Below are positions 39,201 to 47,074 of a stretch of 64,000 nucleotides of DNA, one piece after another (position 1 is the stretch's first letter; every line of letters starts with the position of its first letter). The stretch lies in NCBI RefSeq assembly GCF_024868665.1, contig NC_079900.1, positions 3,950,460 to 4,014,459 of the forward strand, given 5' to 3'. This DNA comes from Triplophysa rosa (taxonomy: Eukaryota > Chordata > Actinopteri > Cypriniformes > Nemacheilidae). The translations under genes were made by a program, and so were the position numbers. The notes below the pieces were generated by a model. It saw only the letters and a program-made list of their open reading frames with translations. It had not been told where the DNA came from and ran no database searches.

Positions 39201-42200
39201 TCAACTTTTTAACCTCATTTTTAAAAGTTTCTGCAATTCACTACTAGCCAAAATTTAAAAAGTTTAATTTACTTTTAAAGCCTCAACTTAAAATTAGCTT
39301 GTACTTCACATTTGAGGCAGCAAGTTTTTACAGTATATGTCAATTTGTTTAAACGAAGATAGGCAAAACTTAAACCATGTAAACCATGAAAAAAAAAGAC
39401 TCAATTTCAGCTTCACTCTGTAAAACTATTTTCTGTCATATCTTAAATTCATGCCATTTTTTTCAAATTCTTGTATAATGTTATGCATGCTGCTGTTAAG
39501 ACGGTTTCAAAGCAACAACAACAAGCTCATGCATGCTTTTGTGGCCCAAACTTAACTTCCGGTACACATAGGGCTGGGCGATATTGACCAAAATTCATAT
39601 CTCTGTATTTTTTTGATGAAAGGCGATATCCGATATGTATATCGATATTTTCTACAAAGTGGAATAAATGATTACTAGCAAGTCAAAGCCTCATGTGAGA
39701 TGTCACAATCACCTTTATTAAAATGGCTTGTGAAAAGAAATTCAATGACAGGGTTTTTTTTCCCCTATTTGAAAACATACAGCTGCACACCACTTGTTTA
39801 AAACGTGTAAATTGTAAACAAAAATTATAATAACTTTTTTTTTCTCCGTAAGGCACGCTGCGGGTAAAAGAAGCTTCCAACGTAGTCTCGCGTAGCCAGA
39901 CCTTATCACCGCTTTCTTTGGCCAAGGCCCGCCCAAGAGGCCACGTGAGTGACAGTAAAGCAGCCAATCACGTTTCGTTTTGTGCCGCGTCATTTTTGCA
40001 GGTGGTGGAAGAGATTTGTTGTGCTTCCACCTTTTGACATAATCGTTTCATGGTATTGTTTACAGATCGCTTTTTGTTGCTGCTCATCAGATCTTTTCAA
40101 TCCGAACCATTTCCAAATAACTGAACCATTGTTTTTCTTATTACAAACCAGATCATCTTCTGCTGTGTGGACTGGCACTGCGGCTTCCGCCTTGTCATAA
40201 GCAAACTCACTCTGCGCATGGGCACGGCGCATTGTCTAATCCCGCATCGCGTTGAAAAAATATATCGATATATCTTAAAAATCGATATATCGCCCAGCCC
40301 TAGGTACACATCCAAAGAATAGAGTCCCTGCAGATTATTTCTGATAACAAGCTAAAGAAATAACAAGTAAATGACATCAGCTAGCAAGTTAAAAGTGTGT
40401 CTTGCCACTGTTCATTTTGGTTATCTGTAGCAGAACCGTTACTTGGCTCAACTTAAATGCGACAAAGTTACACGACCCTTTCATCAAACTGTTGATTTAC
40501 TCAAATTAAAATACAATAAAATTCAACAAATTGTTTATTTAATACAATTATACGATAAAATGTTGAAATAAATTAATATGAATAGAAATTAATTTATATA
40601 AAAATCGTTTTATTATTAGCCACTAGCCAGACCGATAAACAAACACAGACCGGTGTCTGGCGTCCAATGAAACCGTCTATAGCCACATATTAACATTGTC
40701 ATTAGAAAAAATAGTTTTCACAATATACAAGTGCTGGTCATATAATTAGAATATCATCAAAAAGTTGATTTATTTCACTAATTCCATTTTAAAAAATTAT
40801 ATTATATTCATTCATTACACACAGACTGATATATTTCAAATGTTTATTTCTTTTAATTTTGATGATTATAACTGACAACTAATGAAAATCCCAAATTCAG
40901 TATCTCAGAAAATTAGAATATTACTTAAGACCAATACAAAGAAAGCATTTTTAGAAATCTTAGCCAACTGAAAAGTGTGAACATGAAAAGTATGAGCATG
41001 TACAGCACTCAATACTTAGTTGGGGCTCCTTTTGCCTGAATTACTGCAGCAATGCGGCGTGGCATGGAGTGGATCAGTCTGTGGCACTGCTCAGGTGTTA
41101 TGAGAGCCCAGGTTGCTCTGAAAGTGGCCTTCAGCTCTTCTGCATTGTTGGGTCTGGCATATCGCATCTTCCTCTTCACAATATCCCATAGATTTTCCAG
41201 TACCTGGTTTAAGGACCATGGTATCCCTGTTCTTAATTGGCCAGCAAACTCGCCTGACCTTAACCCCATAGAAAATCTATGGGGTATTGTGAAGAGGAAG
41301 ATGCGATATGCCAGACCCAACAATGCAGAAGAGCTGAAGGCCACTATCAGAGCAACCTGGCCTCTCATAACACCTGAGCAGTGCCACAGACTGATCCACT
41401 CCATGCCACGCCGCATTGCTGCAGTAATTCAGGCAAAAGGAGCCCCAACTAAGTATTGAGTGCTGTACATGCTCATACTTTTCAGTTGGCCAAGATTTCT
41501 AAAACTCCTTTCTTTGTATTGGTCTTAAGTAATATTCTAATTTTCTGAGATACTGAATTTGGGATTTTCATTAGTTGTCAGTTATAATCATCAAATTAAA
41601 AGAAATAAACATTTGAAATATATCAGTGTGTGTGTAATGAATGAATGACCAGCACCTGTACAAATACTGTAATTAAATACTTCATGTACAGCAGCACTTG
41701 ATCTGTGCTGACATGCAAACGACCTGCAGATCGAAAACAACAACGATTAACAAAGGACTGCAAAAAAAAAGTTGATTTAAACACTTACAAATATAAGATA
41801 ATGGAGATCAGTGACATACCACCTTTCAGGTTGAAGAGTTATTACCATTTAAATTCACGTTCCCTGGCATTCTCTAACAAGCCTGGCCCTGGGGTAAAAC
41901 CGGTGTAAACGCAGACATGTGAAGAGCCACACCTGCATACTGTCATGTCACCTTCTCAGAAACATTTACTCATACACACCTGAACTAAACTGCTGACTCC
42001 AAACATCAATGCTCGAACAAACTAAAAACAAACCATGGGATGTTCTTACCAAACCACAAATGCAACATACTTCAGCAATAAAAGATTTAACTCGACAAGG
42101 AAAGTTACACAAGTATGTGTACATGTATATTGTACACTACATTGCATATCGAGATGATACAGACAGACAGGATGCGTTTGAGAAGCAGGAACTGTAGTTT

Positions 42201-42295
42201 TGTCTTTAGTAATCTCACCTGAGGGAATATGTATAGCCTGTGTTATCCGGGGTACAGTGTGGAGGAGTATACGTGTGCAGGCGGGAAAAATCCAT
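19440..42295 (-). CDS. sun1: SUN1, inner nuclear membrane LINC complex protein
   Basis: SUN1 spans the inner nuclear membrane and binds KASH proteins in the perinuclear space, coupling lamina to cytoskeleton. Exons, in order: 42295-42219, 32116-31919, 29915-29731, 29468-29253, 28973-28893, 28508-28401, 28182-28084, 27779-27705, 27009-26926, 26791-26693, 25678-25585, 25446-25388, 24256-24054, 23286-23026, 22327-22235, 22141-22098, 22018-21874, 21796-21530, 21232-21148, 21057-20942, 20848-20681, 20544-20452, 19556-19440. These total 2967 nt, frame continuous, 988 residues. The start MDFSRLHTYTPP and the run DSPRMSRRSLRL are SUN1-specific. A CxxC pair at 186/189 aligns with the SUN1 zinc-finger-like site. 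Hydrophobic/TM region about 414-464, coiled coil about 527-707, SUN domain 797-988. The model is longer than mammalian SUN1 because of a duplicated exon module (26693-29468). Whether all exons are used together is unknown. Confidence 0.93.
21530..23286 (-). CDS. sun1: sun1 exons encoding the luminal coiled coil
   Basis: Exons 23286-23026, 22327-22235, 22141-22098, 22018-21874 and 21796-21530 encode residues 527-796. The first four are rich in heptad-like Leu/Val spacing with Gln/Glu/Arg, for example LEARLAELELLLQNLNTRTT and LLLEVQRLEAELGRIRGDLQ. They form the trimerisation stalk in the perinuclear space. The last exon includes the segment that in SUN proteins folds against or precedes the SUN domain. 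Phases join cleanly, including a split Ser codon (AG|T) between 22098 and 22018. Confidence 0.9.
22380..23025. other. sun1 intron, AT-rich
   Basis: Very A-rich intron between two coiled-coil exons. Nothing but simple AT-rich sequence seen. Confidence 0.45.
23287..24053. other. sun1 intron, AT-rich
   Basis: AT-rich intron with A-tracts. No element termini or exons recognised. Confidence 0.4.
24054..25678 (-). CDS. sun1: sun1 exons encoding the transmembrane region
   Basis: Exons 25678-25585, 25446-25388 and 24256-24054. The first reads GKAASGLFWWLGTGWYQLVT then a hydrophobic run to LTR (about 414-438). The second gives the Leu-rich span about 444-464 that continues into GLWYLG in the third, the best candidate for the bilayer-crossing helix. 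The third continues with a Pro/Leu-rich luminal linker of repeated SLPALPSLPSLP character, then TSR. GKAASG and WWLGTGWYQ are strongly SUN1-like. Confidence 0.92.
24795..25339 (-). mobile_element. Non-autonomous element R3, complete-looking copy B
   Basis: Bounded by TTAAAGGGGTGATATGAC and its inverse CATATGACCCCTTTAA, about 545 bp, inverted relative to copies at 9765 and 56121. The interior has two CCAAT-type boxes around GGCCAGTTAACCAGTGCGTA. Lies in the sun1 intron between 24256 and 25388. Confidence 0.7.
26009..26355. mobile_element. hAT-type MITE with 8-bp target duplication
   Basis: 347 bp with ends TAGGGCTGTCAAACGATTAA and the inverse ending TTGTTTGACGGCCCTA, flanked on both sides by GTTTTTAT (26001-26008 and 26356-26363). 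The 8-bp duplication and TAGGG...CCCTA ends are hAT features. No transposase coding. Confidence 0.85.
26693..26791 (-). CDS. sun1: sun1 duplicated exon E3, downstream copy
   Basis: 99 nt between acceptor CACACTCAG and donor GTTGAT, phase 1 at both ends. It encodes SGLLRVCSGLASAAAFVART then KSVLWLAVLSPG, a hydrophobic stretch leading directly into GKAASGLFWW of the next exon. The resulting LWLAV..PGKAASG junction fits the SUN1 family. It overlaps a plus-strand open frame that is a shadow. Confidence 0.8.
26926..27009 (-). CDS. sun1: sun1 duplicated exon E2, downstream copy
   Basis: 84 nt, phase 1 both ends. It encodes DAYEEAQQHYFYARHIRAAL then WALVSYTG. The second half (AALWALVSYTG) matches the upstream copy; the first half does not. 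Confidence 0.85.
27705..27779 (-). CDS. sun1: sun1 duplicated exon E1, downstream copy
   Basis: 75 nt, phase 1 both ends, acceptor TTCTTTAG, donor ACAG then GTGAGCG. It encodes ASSSSVSTAVHQTTADAHMN then VIDKTG, matching only the last third of exon 29468-29253 (SSSVSSAAHQTVNSVDKTG). It lacks the zinc-finger-like part. Confidence 0.85.
28084..28182 (-). CDS. sun1: sun1 duplicated exon E3, upstream copy
   Basis: 99 nt, phase 1 both ends, with identical splice sites to 26693-26791. It differs by three amino acids (Gly for Arg, Gly for Ala, Lys for Thr) and both copies are fully open. Confidence 0.78.
28401..28508 (-). CDS. sun1: sun1 duplicated exon E2, upstream copy
   Basis: 108 nt, phase 1 both ends. 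It begins DDCKGKQRVEVHMERKR, a DDCKGKQ motif I associate with mammalian SUN1, and ends AALWALVTYTG. Preceded by an exon whose last base makes the Cys of CDDCKGKQ. Confidence 0.87.
28893..28973 (-). CDS. sun1: sun1 exon (single copy) between E1 and E2
   Basis: 81 nt, phase 1. It encodes VHDSYCGSVNVGDLVNADRR then LNLNGSLC. The acceptor chosen is TGTTTAAG at 28974-28975, because the nearer CATGACAG acceptor would put a stop in frame. No counterpart was found in the downstream unit. Confidence 0.78.
29253..29468 (-). CDS. sun1: sun1 exon E1 with CxxC zinc-finger-like site
   Basis: 216 nt, phase 1 both ends. It encodes an Arg-rich start, then NGYICKDCCFHADLKTD and a Ser-rich tail ending NSVDKTG. 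The Cys pair (186, 189) lines up with the SCSNCSM segment of mammalian SUN1. Confidence 0.88.
29731..29915 (-). CDS. sun1: sun1 exon 3, Ser/Gln-rich nucleoplasmic segment
   Basis: 185 nt, starts phase 2 and ends phase 1. It encodes SVRSRRQQQESSMYESHSVN then QTPQKDQ and a Ser-rich run ending STTHACS. A low-complexity N-terminal region with an Arg cluster at its start, plausibly lamin-facing. The donor is GTCAGT. Confidence 0.85.
30190..30705. mobile_element. hAT-like relic
   Basis: Begins AGAGATGCACCGATATATCG, a common hAT terminus type. 30545-30700 matches the interior of 12962-13974 (for example GACATGAACTTCATC, AAAATAAAAGTCC). Right terminus not found. Confidence 0.45.
30706..31918. other. 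sun1 intron, nothing recognised
   Basis: AT-rich intronic DNA. No exon or complete repeat identified. Confidence 0.4.
31919..32116 (-). CDS. sun1: sun1 exon 2, conserved N-terminal motif
   Basis: 198 nt. It encodes SSYSTAALEFEKEHKINPVY then DSPRMSRRSLRL and a Ser/Thr/Asn-rich tail, ending in a split Arg codon. It is one of the best family signatures in the gene. Confidence 0.93.
32117..32848. other. sun1 intron 1, left part
   Basis: AT-rich sequence at the 3' end of the 10 kb first coding intron. Nothing recognised. Confidence 0.4.
32849..32942. mobile_element. Fold-back element, internally deleted
   Basis: About 94 bp. Begins TTAAAGGGATACTTCACCC and ends GAAAGTATCCCTTTAA. Only the outer parts of the family remain. 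Confidence 0.6.
33501..34029. mobile_element. hAT-type element with 8-bp target duplication
   Basis: 529 bp. Ends are TAGGGATGTAACGATTCA and the inverse GGAATCGTTAAATCCCTA, flanked by TAAAAGAC on both sides (33493-33500, 34030-34037). Same family as 37217-37674. No transposase. Confidence 0.85.
34379..35160. mobile_element. hAT-type element, second family
   Basis: 782 bp. The left end is TGGGGATGGGTATCGTTAAG and the right end GGTTTCGGTACCCATCCCTA. Flanks CTCAGAAT and GTCAGAAT agree in 7 of 8 bases, a slightly decayed target duplication. No transposase frame. Confidence 0.75.
35170..36590. other. sun1 intron 1, middle part
   Basis: Unique-looking AT-rich intronic sequence. Nothing recognised apart from short open frames without family resemblance. 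Confidence 0.35.
36596..36812. mobile_element. Fold-back element copy
   Basis: Contains TTATTTATTCACCCTCATGT, GAACACAAAATAAGATATTT and the inverted ATATATTTTGTGTTCTGCTG. The outermost ends are eroded. Confidence 0.55.
36899..37732. mobile_element. Fold-back element interrupted by a hAT insertion
   Basis: Left arm starts TTAAAGGGATACTTCACCC; the right arm ends TTTTCATTTTTGGGTGA. The centre carries TTCCTACTATGGTAGTCAAT. The right arm is split at ATACAGATTTGGA by the element at 37217-37674 and resumes with GATTTGGAACAACTCT. Confidence 0.8.
37217..37674. mobile_element. hAT-type element nested in a fold-back element
   Basis: 458 bp. Ends TAGGGATGTAACGATTCA and TGAATCGTTACATCCCTA form perfect 18-bp inverted repeats. 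Target duplication GATTTGGA is exact at 37209-37216 and 37675-37682. Same family as 33501-34029. Confidence 0.9.
37740..39560. other. sun1 intron 1, nothing recognised
   Basis: AT-rich intronic DNA with a short (AT)n run near 39105. Open frames of about 65 codons lack support. Confidence 0.35.
39569..40302 (-). mobile_element. hAT element keeping a BED-finger exon remnant
   Basis: 734 bp with ends TAGGGCTGGGCGATAT and its inverse, exact target duplication GGTACACA at 39561-39568 and 40303-40310. On the minus strand 40232-39990 encodes a BED-type zinc-finger segment including SVIWKWFGLKRSDEQQQKA and KGGSTTNLFHHLQK, the usual N-terminal DNA-binding domain of hAT transposases. The first CxxC reads C-K-Q-Y, so one zinc ligand is lost. 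The catalytic part is absent. Non-autonomous. Confidence 0.85.
39990..40232 (-). pseudogene. hAT transposase BED zinc-finger fragment
   Basis: An 80-codon open frame corresponding to the N-terminus of a ZBED-like hAT transposase. The WKWFG core, KGGSTTNL and HH residues are retained, but the second zinc Cys is Tyr and the RNase H-like and dimerisation domains are missing. Not expected to bind DNA normally. Confidence 0.7.
41009..41197 (-). pseudogene. Tc1-like transposase C-terminus, left arm
   Basis: Minus-strand frame giving ENLWDIVKRKMRYARPNNAE through AVIQAKGAPTKY and stop. Mirror copy of the right-arm fragment with a few substitutions. Lacks the DNA-binding domain and first catalytic Asp. 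Confidence 0.75.
41205..41459 (+). pseudogene. Tc1-like transposase C-terminus, right arm
   Basis: Plus-strand frame with WFKDHGIPVLNWPANSPDLN and IENLWGIVKRKM, the third-catalytic-residue region of DD34E transposases, ending APTKY and stop. The upstream part of the open frame is inverted left-arm sequence and is not coding. Confidence 0.75.
41661..42218. other. sun1 intron 1, 5' end
   Basis: Intronic sequence next to the first coding exon. No repeat or exon recognised. Confidence 0.4.
42219..42295 (-). CDS. sun1: sun1 first coding exon
   Basis: ATG at 42295-42293 in context CTACCATGG. Encodes MDFSRLHTYTPPHCTPDNTG then YTYSLS before donor GTGAGAT. It ends two bases into a codon that the next exon completes. 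The start matches the known SUN1 N-terminus. Confidence 0.94.
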
Positions 42296-42778
42296 GGTAG
42301 TTTGTTGATCACGCTGTAAAACGCAAGCCCAAAGAAAAGAGACTTCTAATCCTGCAGAAACAACTCAACGTGTGATGGGTGTGCCTGTACACAACGCATA
42401 AATGCTTGAAGTCACACCCACGAAAGCATGCATACAATGCGCACGCAGTCTATAATTCAGCCCGTCTCTGATGAGGAAACTTCTGAGCAAATTTTGAATT
42501 CGTGTAGCTGTTTTGCCAAATGCAGGTAAATAAAGATGAAAATATTACGGAATATAAACTATCCCTCCGTGCTTAGGTGTAAATGCACCGCCTGCCGTTT
42601 TGTCCGATGAGCAAGAAGGGTGATGCACCACACCTACAGTCAACAATACTGTACTGTACCCACATGAGTCAAATACACGGACACAATGGCACATTTAACC
42701 TCAACACTCAATACAAAACCAGGCTTCTTATAGCGATCACTAATAGGTTTTCCAATCCAGACGCTTGATGAAATATTT

Positions 42779-43184
42779 AAAGGGACAGTTCGCCCAAAAA
42801 TAAAGATTCTGTCATCATTTACTCGCCTTCGAGTTGTTCCAAATCTGTATAAATTTCTTTGTCCTGATTTGGAGAATGCTTGTGTAACCAAACAATTCTT
42901 GGACCCCATTGACTACCATAGTAGGAAAAATTACTTTATTTTTTTTGTTAAAGAAGATATTTTGAAGAATGTAGGACAGCAAATGATTCTGGGGCACGTT
43001 TGACTACAATTGTCATTTTTCCTACTATGGTAGTCAGCGGGGCCCAAACTGTTTGATTACAAGCATTAGTCCAAATCTTTCTCCGTGTTCAACCGAACAA
43101 AAAAAATGCGTACAGGTTTGGAACAACTAGAAAGTGAGTAATTCATGACAAATTTTTCATTTTTGAGTGAACTGTCCCTTTAAG
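42779..43184. mobile_element. Fold-back element, full-length-looking copy
   Basis: 406 bp. AAAGGGACAGTTCGCCC at left and GAGTGAACTGTCCCTTTA at right. The centre has CCATAGTAGGAAAAATTACT and the inverse CCTACTATGGTAGTCAGCG. It lies in the sun1 5' non-coding region. Confidence 0.75.
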
Positions 43185-45540
43185 TGTCGAGCAGAAAACA
43201 ATGTATAAGCCCATTCATTTTAGAGCTAACTATATGCTAGTTGTATTAATTTCAATATTTCCAGGTCAGCTCTTTAATGGCTGGAAAACACAAATTAAAC
43301 ATAAAAAACCGTCTTCAGGTTTTTTATGACTGTGGGCACAGTAAAGCACATTGCATACAGTCATTGAATAAAATGTCCTCATTGTGCAATTTAGGAGAGA
43401 CCTGATTTGATCTGCTTTTATGCAACAAATTCTGCTGTGCAGTGATGGAACTTGAATCTTTTTTTCCGGACAAACGTTTCATTTTTTACTTTAATCCAGA
43501 GGATTTCTCAACACATAAACGTGAGAATTCACAATACAACAAACCAGGCACTTTTACCCATTTATTCTCTGGTATTCTCAAATGTCTAGATGCACTTGAC
43601 CTTTGTGGATGCATTTTAGAATATTATCTTTTTTTCATCTTTATTAATCTTACTTATTCCCTTAAAATGCTTCTAAAAAAAAAAAAACTTTGACCGTGCA
43701 ATGACCATGGATTATAAAAACGGTCAGTCTCCAATACTCAAGAGACAGGCTGAATAATAGGTATAAATCTGATTTGACTTCATATTTTACAAGCCTAAAC
43801 AAGAACAAGTATGTTCCAAATCTACCACAGAAATTCCAATAAAATCAAGTGTGACAGCCAGATGCTCCTTTCTTTCGTGCCAAAACAGACAGGGAATCTT
43901 CTTAAACTGGTTTAGCTATACGCCCCTGTGCACTTCTGCATGCAATGTGCATCTTTATCATTTATAAACACGATAAACTCTTCACACATGACCTCTCATA
44001 TCTGCGACATTTGGGATTGCAACGCCGGCCGTGTCTCAAAACATAGTGAGCTACCCACCTAGACAGCATTAGCATCGTTTAAACCATTTGCTATGAGACC
44101 TGATGCGAATGCGTGCGATTCCCTAGATAGGCAGCTCACTAGGTTGAGACGCAGCCTCGGATTGCAACACTGTAACGCAAATTCTATTATCTACTGTTGA
44201 AGAGTTCTGTGCACCTCAGTAGTGCATTTACGTCCGAACTCTTATTTATATAAAGTATACCGTAATATAAATAAACTGACTGCATGCAAGACGGTAACGT
44301 TAATGTAGGGCCGTGTTTCCTTTTTGCGGTCAAGAGTTTGGAAAGAACGGAGCTTCATCGACTGTTCACTACTGAGTGAATAAAAATACACCTTAAATCT
44401 CAATATATTCTCAATTATCCGTGCACATGGCTCGAATGAAACCACACATGCTAAACAAATACGGCAGCACTTGCCAGTCTGACCATCAGTGTCTATAATC
44501 TCATGTTGTTGTGAAGATATTCCAGTTGAGAAATGACAATCCAAAGCAAAGATGCGCAAAATGTGCGCCGCATGTCGGCGGGGGGGTGAGAATTAAAAAG
44601 CGGTAATTATCGTGTCCAAACAATAGATCCAAACTCTTAAGACGATCCTAAATCTTCGCGGTAAAAGTTACGCGCTTGACTCACAATTACTAACGCTACT
44701 AGGAAAATCCCAAAATGGCTTCCACAACAGTGTCAAACCAGACGGATAAAGTGGCAAGAACGTTCCTACTTTCAGGCTCAATGCCTGTCAATCAAGCGGC
44801 ATACTTTAAATCTATTGGCTGATAGCCGAAGACCACCGCCTTTCTGCCAACGTCACAAAACGCTTGGATATAAGGATTCAGAAGCCATCCACAAAGCTGT
44901 CAACAAATTCAACGAGTGTTGAGATGTAAATACAATTAAAAGTAGATGGTAATAGAAGACACATAACGTATTACTTATAAGGTAACGTTACATTAATACA
45001 AATACAGTAAAAATATATTACTGATCGTACAAACAGATTGATCCATATATAAAATATTAAAAAGAAAGGAAAACACTGTATAGTACACAAGGCGGCAAAA
45101 AATCCTTACAACAAATTTAGACTTCATTTTTGTCAAAGAACGACAGATAAAGATCATTCTTTAAATACGTTGTGCATGTTTTACAACTTGTCAACGCAAC
45201 CCCAGCACGCCCAAAAAAATGATACAATTGCACCATCTGCTGGTCATGCGGCGTAATGCTCAAATTACGTTTAAACATTATAGTGGAACATTTGAACAGT
45301 AAATGAAGTACAGGGTGGAGTTACCGCCTAACAGCGCACGTTACACATTAACTTCTGCTTACAGAACATAACAGAGAGTTTACAAGCAAAGTGTGACCTT
45401 AAATACCTAAAAATATTTCAGACTATTGAAGGCTTTACCCACAAGTTTAACGTTACCCCGAAGAACCTCACACAATGTCATAAGAAGAGGAAGCTACATA
45501 AAGCAAAGGTTGGCTCAGTTCGTACACTGCAATAAGTAAC
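43185..45540. other. sun1 5' non-coding region or first intron
   Basis: No coding exon. AT-rich up to about 44.0 kb, then more CpG around 44.55-44.70 kb (GCGCCGCATGTCGGCGGGGG), which could be an alternative promoter or leader exon. Confidence 0.35.
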
Positions 45541-45594
45541 TCTAATGTTTACGGTCTACGGCTTAATAATTAAAGTCGGACAATCTTTACTTAC

Positions 45595-46306
45595 TGTTTC
45601 TTCCTCACTTCTGCGCACACACACCCAAAGCGGCGCAGGCGGGTCAGTTGCCCAAGTCCAAGATAGCTTGAGCGATCTCTCAAACACAATATTTAGCTTG
45701 GAAACCTATATTTAGACGAGTCGAATTATGAACTAGTAAAGTTCAAGCGACGGTGGCTTTCTGTCGTTTTAGGATGACGTGAATGAAGTTCAAGTACATC
45801 TCTATGAGGCCACGCAGATGAAACCAATGAATTTGTTTGAGCTATGAGGCGCGCGCGCGCACAGTGAGGCATGAGGAAGAAACCACGCCCTCTAGTGACG
45901 GCCCCGCCTACAGCAGCTGCAGCGCATGACTAGTTCAAGAGGCTGCTTGAAAAAAAGATATATTTTTCGGTATAAACGTTGTTTATTACAAACGATGAAT
46001 CCGTGTTTAATTTGTGTGCCACAATAAATGTTTATAAAAACTATTTTAACTTAATTTTGTAGAGATACGGTATACGAAAAAATATTTTCAATAGACTGAT
46101 CGAAAGACTTCAAAGGAATAATTTATTGGTCTTAATTAATTTCTGAAATTGAATGTATAAGATCATTACAGCAATGTGAAAATGAATCTACTAGTTTGAC
46201 TTGCGGATGAAAGAAAGGATGCTGACGGAAGGGGGCGGTGCTGAAGAGGAGCATGCATGCGCAAGATACCCCAGCATTCATTGAATGACAGACGGACGTT
46301 TGACAG
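45595..46306. promoter_or_regulatory. Candidate bidirectional promoter of sun1 and ccp110
   Basis: GC- and CpG-richer interval between two strong splice donors pointing outwards: minus-strand ...AGAAACA then GTAAGTAAAG at 45595 (probable sun1 leader exon) and plus-strand ...GTTTGACAG then GTAGGAAT at 46306 (probable ccp110 leader exon). Contains GGCGCGCGCGCGCAC (45847), CACGCCC and CCCCGCC motifs (45885-45905) and GGGGGCGGTG (46230). Transcription starts are inferred. Confidence 0.55.
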
Positions 46307-47067
46307 GTAGGAATATGTAATTCAATATCTGTTCACGACAGGGAATTGTGCTGCTGGTTGTTTATTGTATTAGCGTTGTTATCCTTTTAAACGTTTTCAC
46401 AAACGCGCGATTACGCGAGTTGCATCTGCACATCCACAACTGAAACATCAGCAAAACGCTGCTTGTACATTATGCATGGACAACACATATTAAAACAACC
46501 ACAGATGGGGCCGAAAATGCCGTTTGTTGATGTTTAATATGTATTCAGATATTTTTGTTTATGTTATAAATCGCTATAGTCTACATGGCGATAAAGGCAA
46601 TCGCTCGCTATCAGATTTTGTGCATTGGTATCTGCTGATGAATATAATTCGAAGCGTGGTGAAATGTTAAGCTATTTTTTGTGTTCAAGAGATCAAATAT
46701 GTGTTTAACAGATTATGTGCGTTATTAAATCTAATCATCCCTGCTGAATAAAACAATTTAATGGCTACACTGGGAATTGCGTTTATTTAAATAGAATATA
46801 TATAATGGTGTCTGTGGGTCCTATTGGTAATGTGTTGGGTCCTATTGGTGGGATTTCATCTGGTCCAAAGGGAACCAATAGAACACCATTAAAATATTGT
46901 AATGGTTCCCATGTTAAACAGCTGATGGTTTATAATGGTATTTTTAGGAAAGGACTTTTATTACTTTTATTTTTCATTTATAGGGCTGAATCTGTAATCT
47001 ACTTCTGACATGTGTTTACCTTGTTTTTAACTATTTTCTCTATGTCTTTTTGCAATGGTTGCTGTAG
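46307..47067. other. ccp110 intron 1
   Basis: Intron between the inferred leader exon and the first coding exon. A local duplication of the phrase GTCCTATTGGT occurs at 46817-46850. Nothing else seen. Confidence 0.45.
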
Positions 47068-47074
47068 GAAAAAC

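Larger units (their letters stand above)
40728..41658. mobile_element. Palindromic Tc1/mariner-like element
   Basis: 931 bp flanked by TA dinucleotides, with outer ends CAAGTGCTGGTCAT and ATGACCAGCACCTG. The left arm (to 41197) and right arm (from 41271) are inverted copies, each carrying the transposase C-terminal end. The right arm lacks a segment near its tip. The unique centre (41198-41270) encodes the piece with WPANSPDLNPIENLW in frame with the right arm. Confidence 0.85.

Noticed and set aside
41052..41203. N-terminal part of the plus-strand transposase-like frame
   Set aside because: It is the inverted left-arm sequence read in the wrong direction; only the part after about 41205 is genuine transposase.
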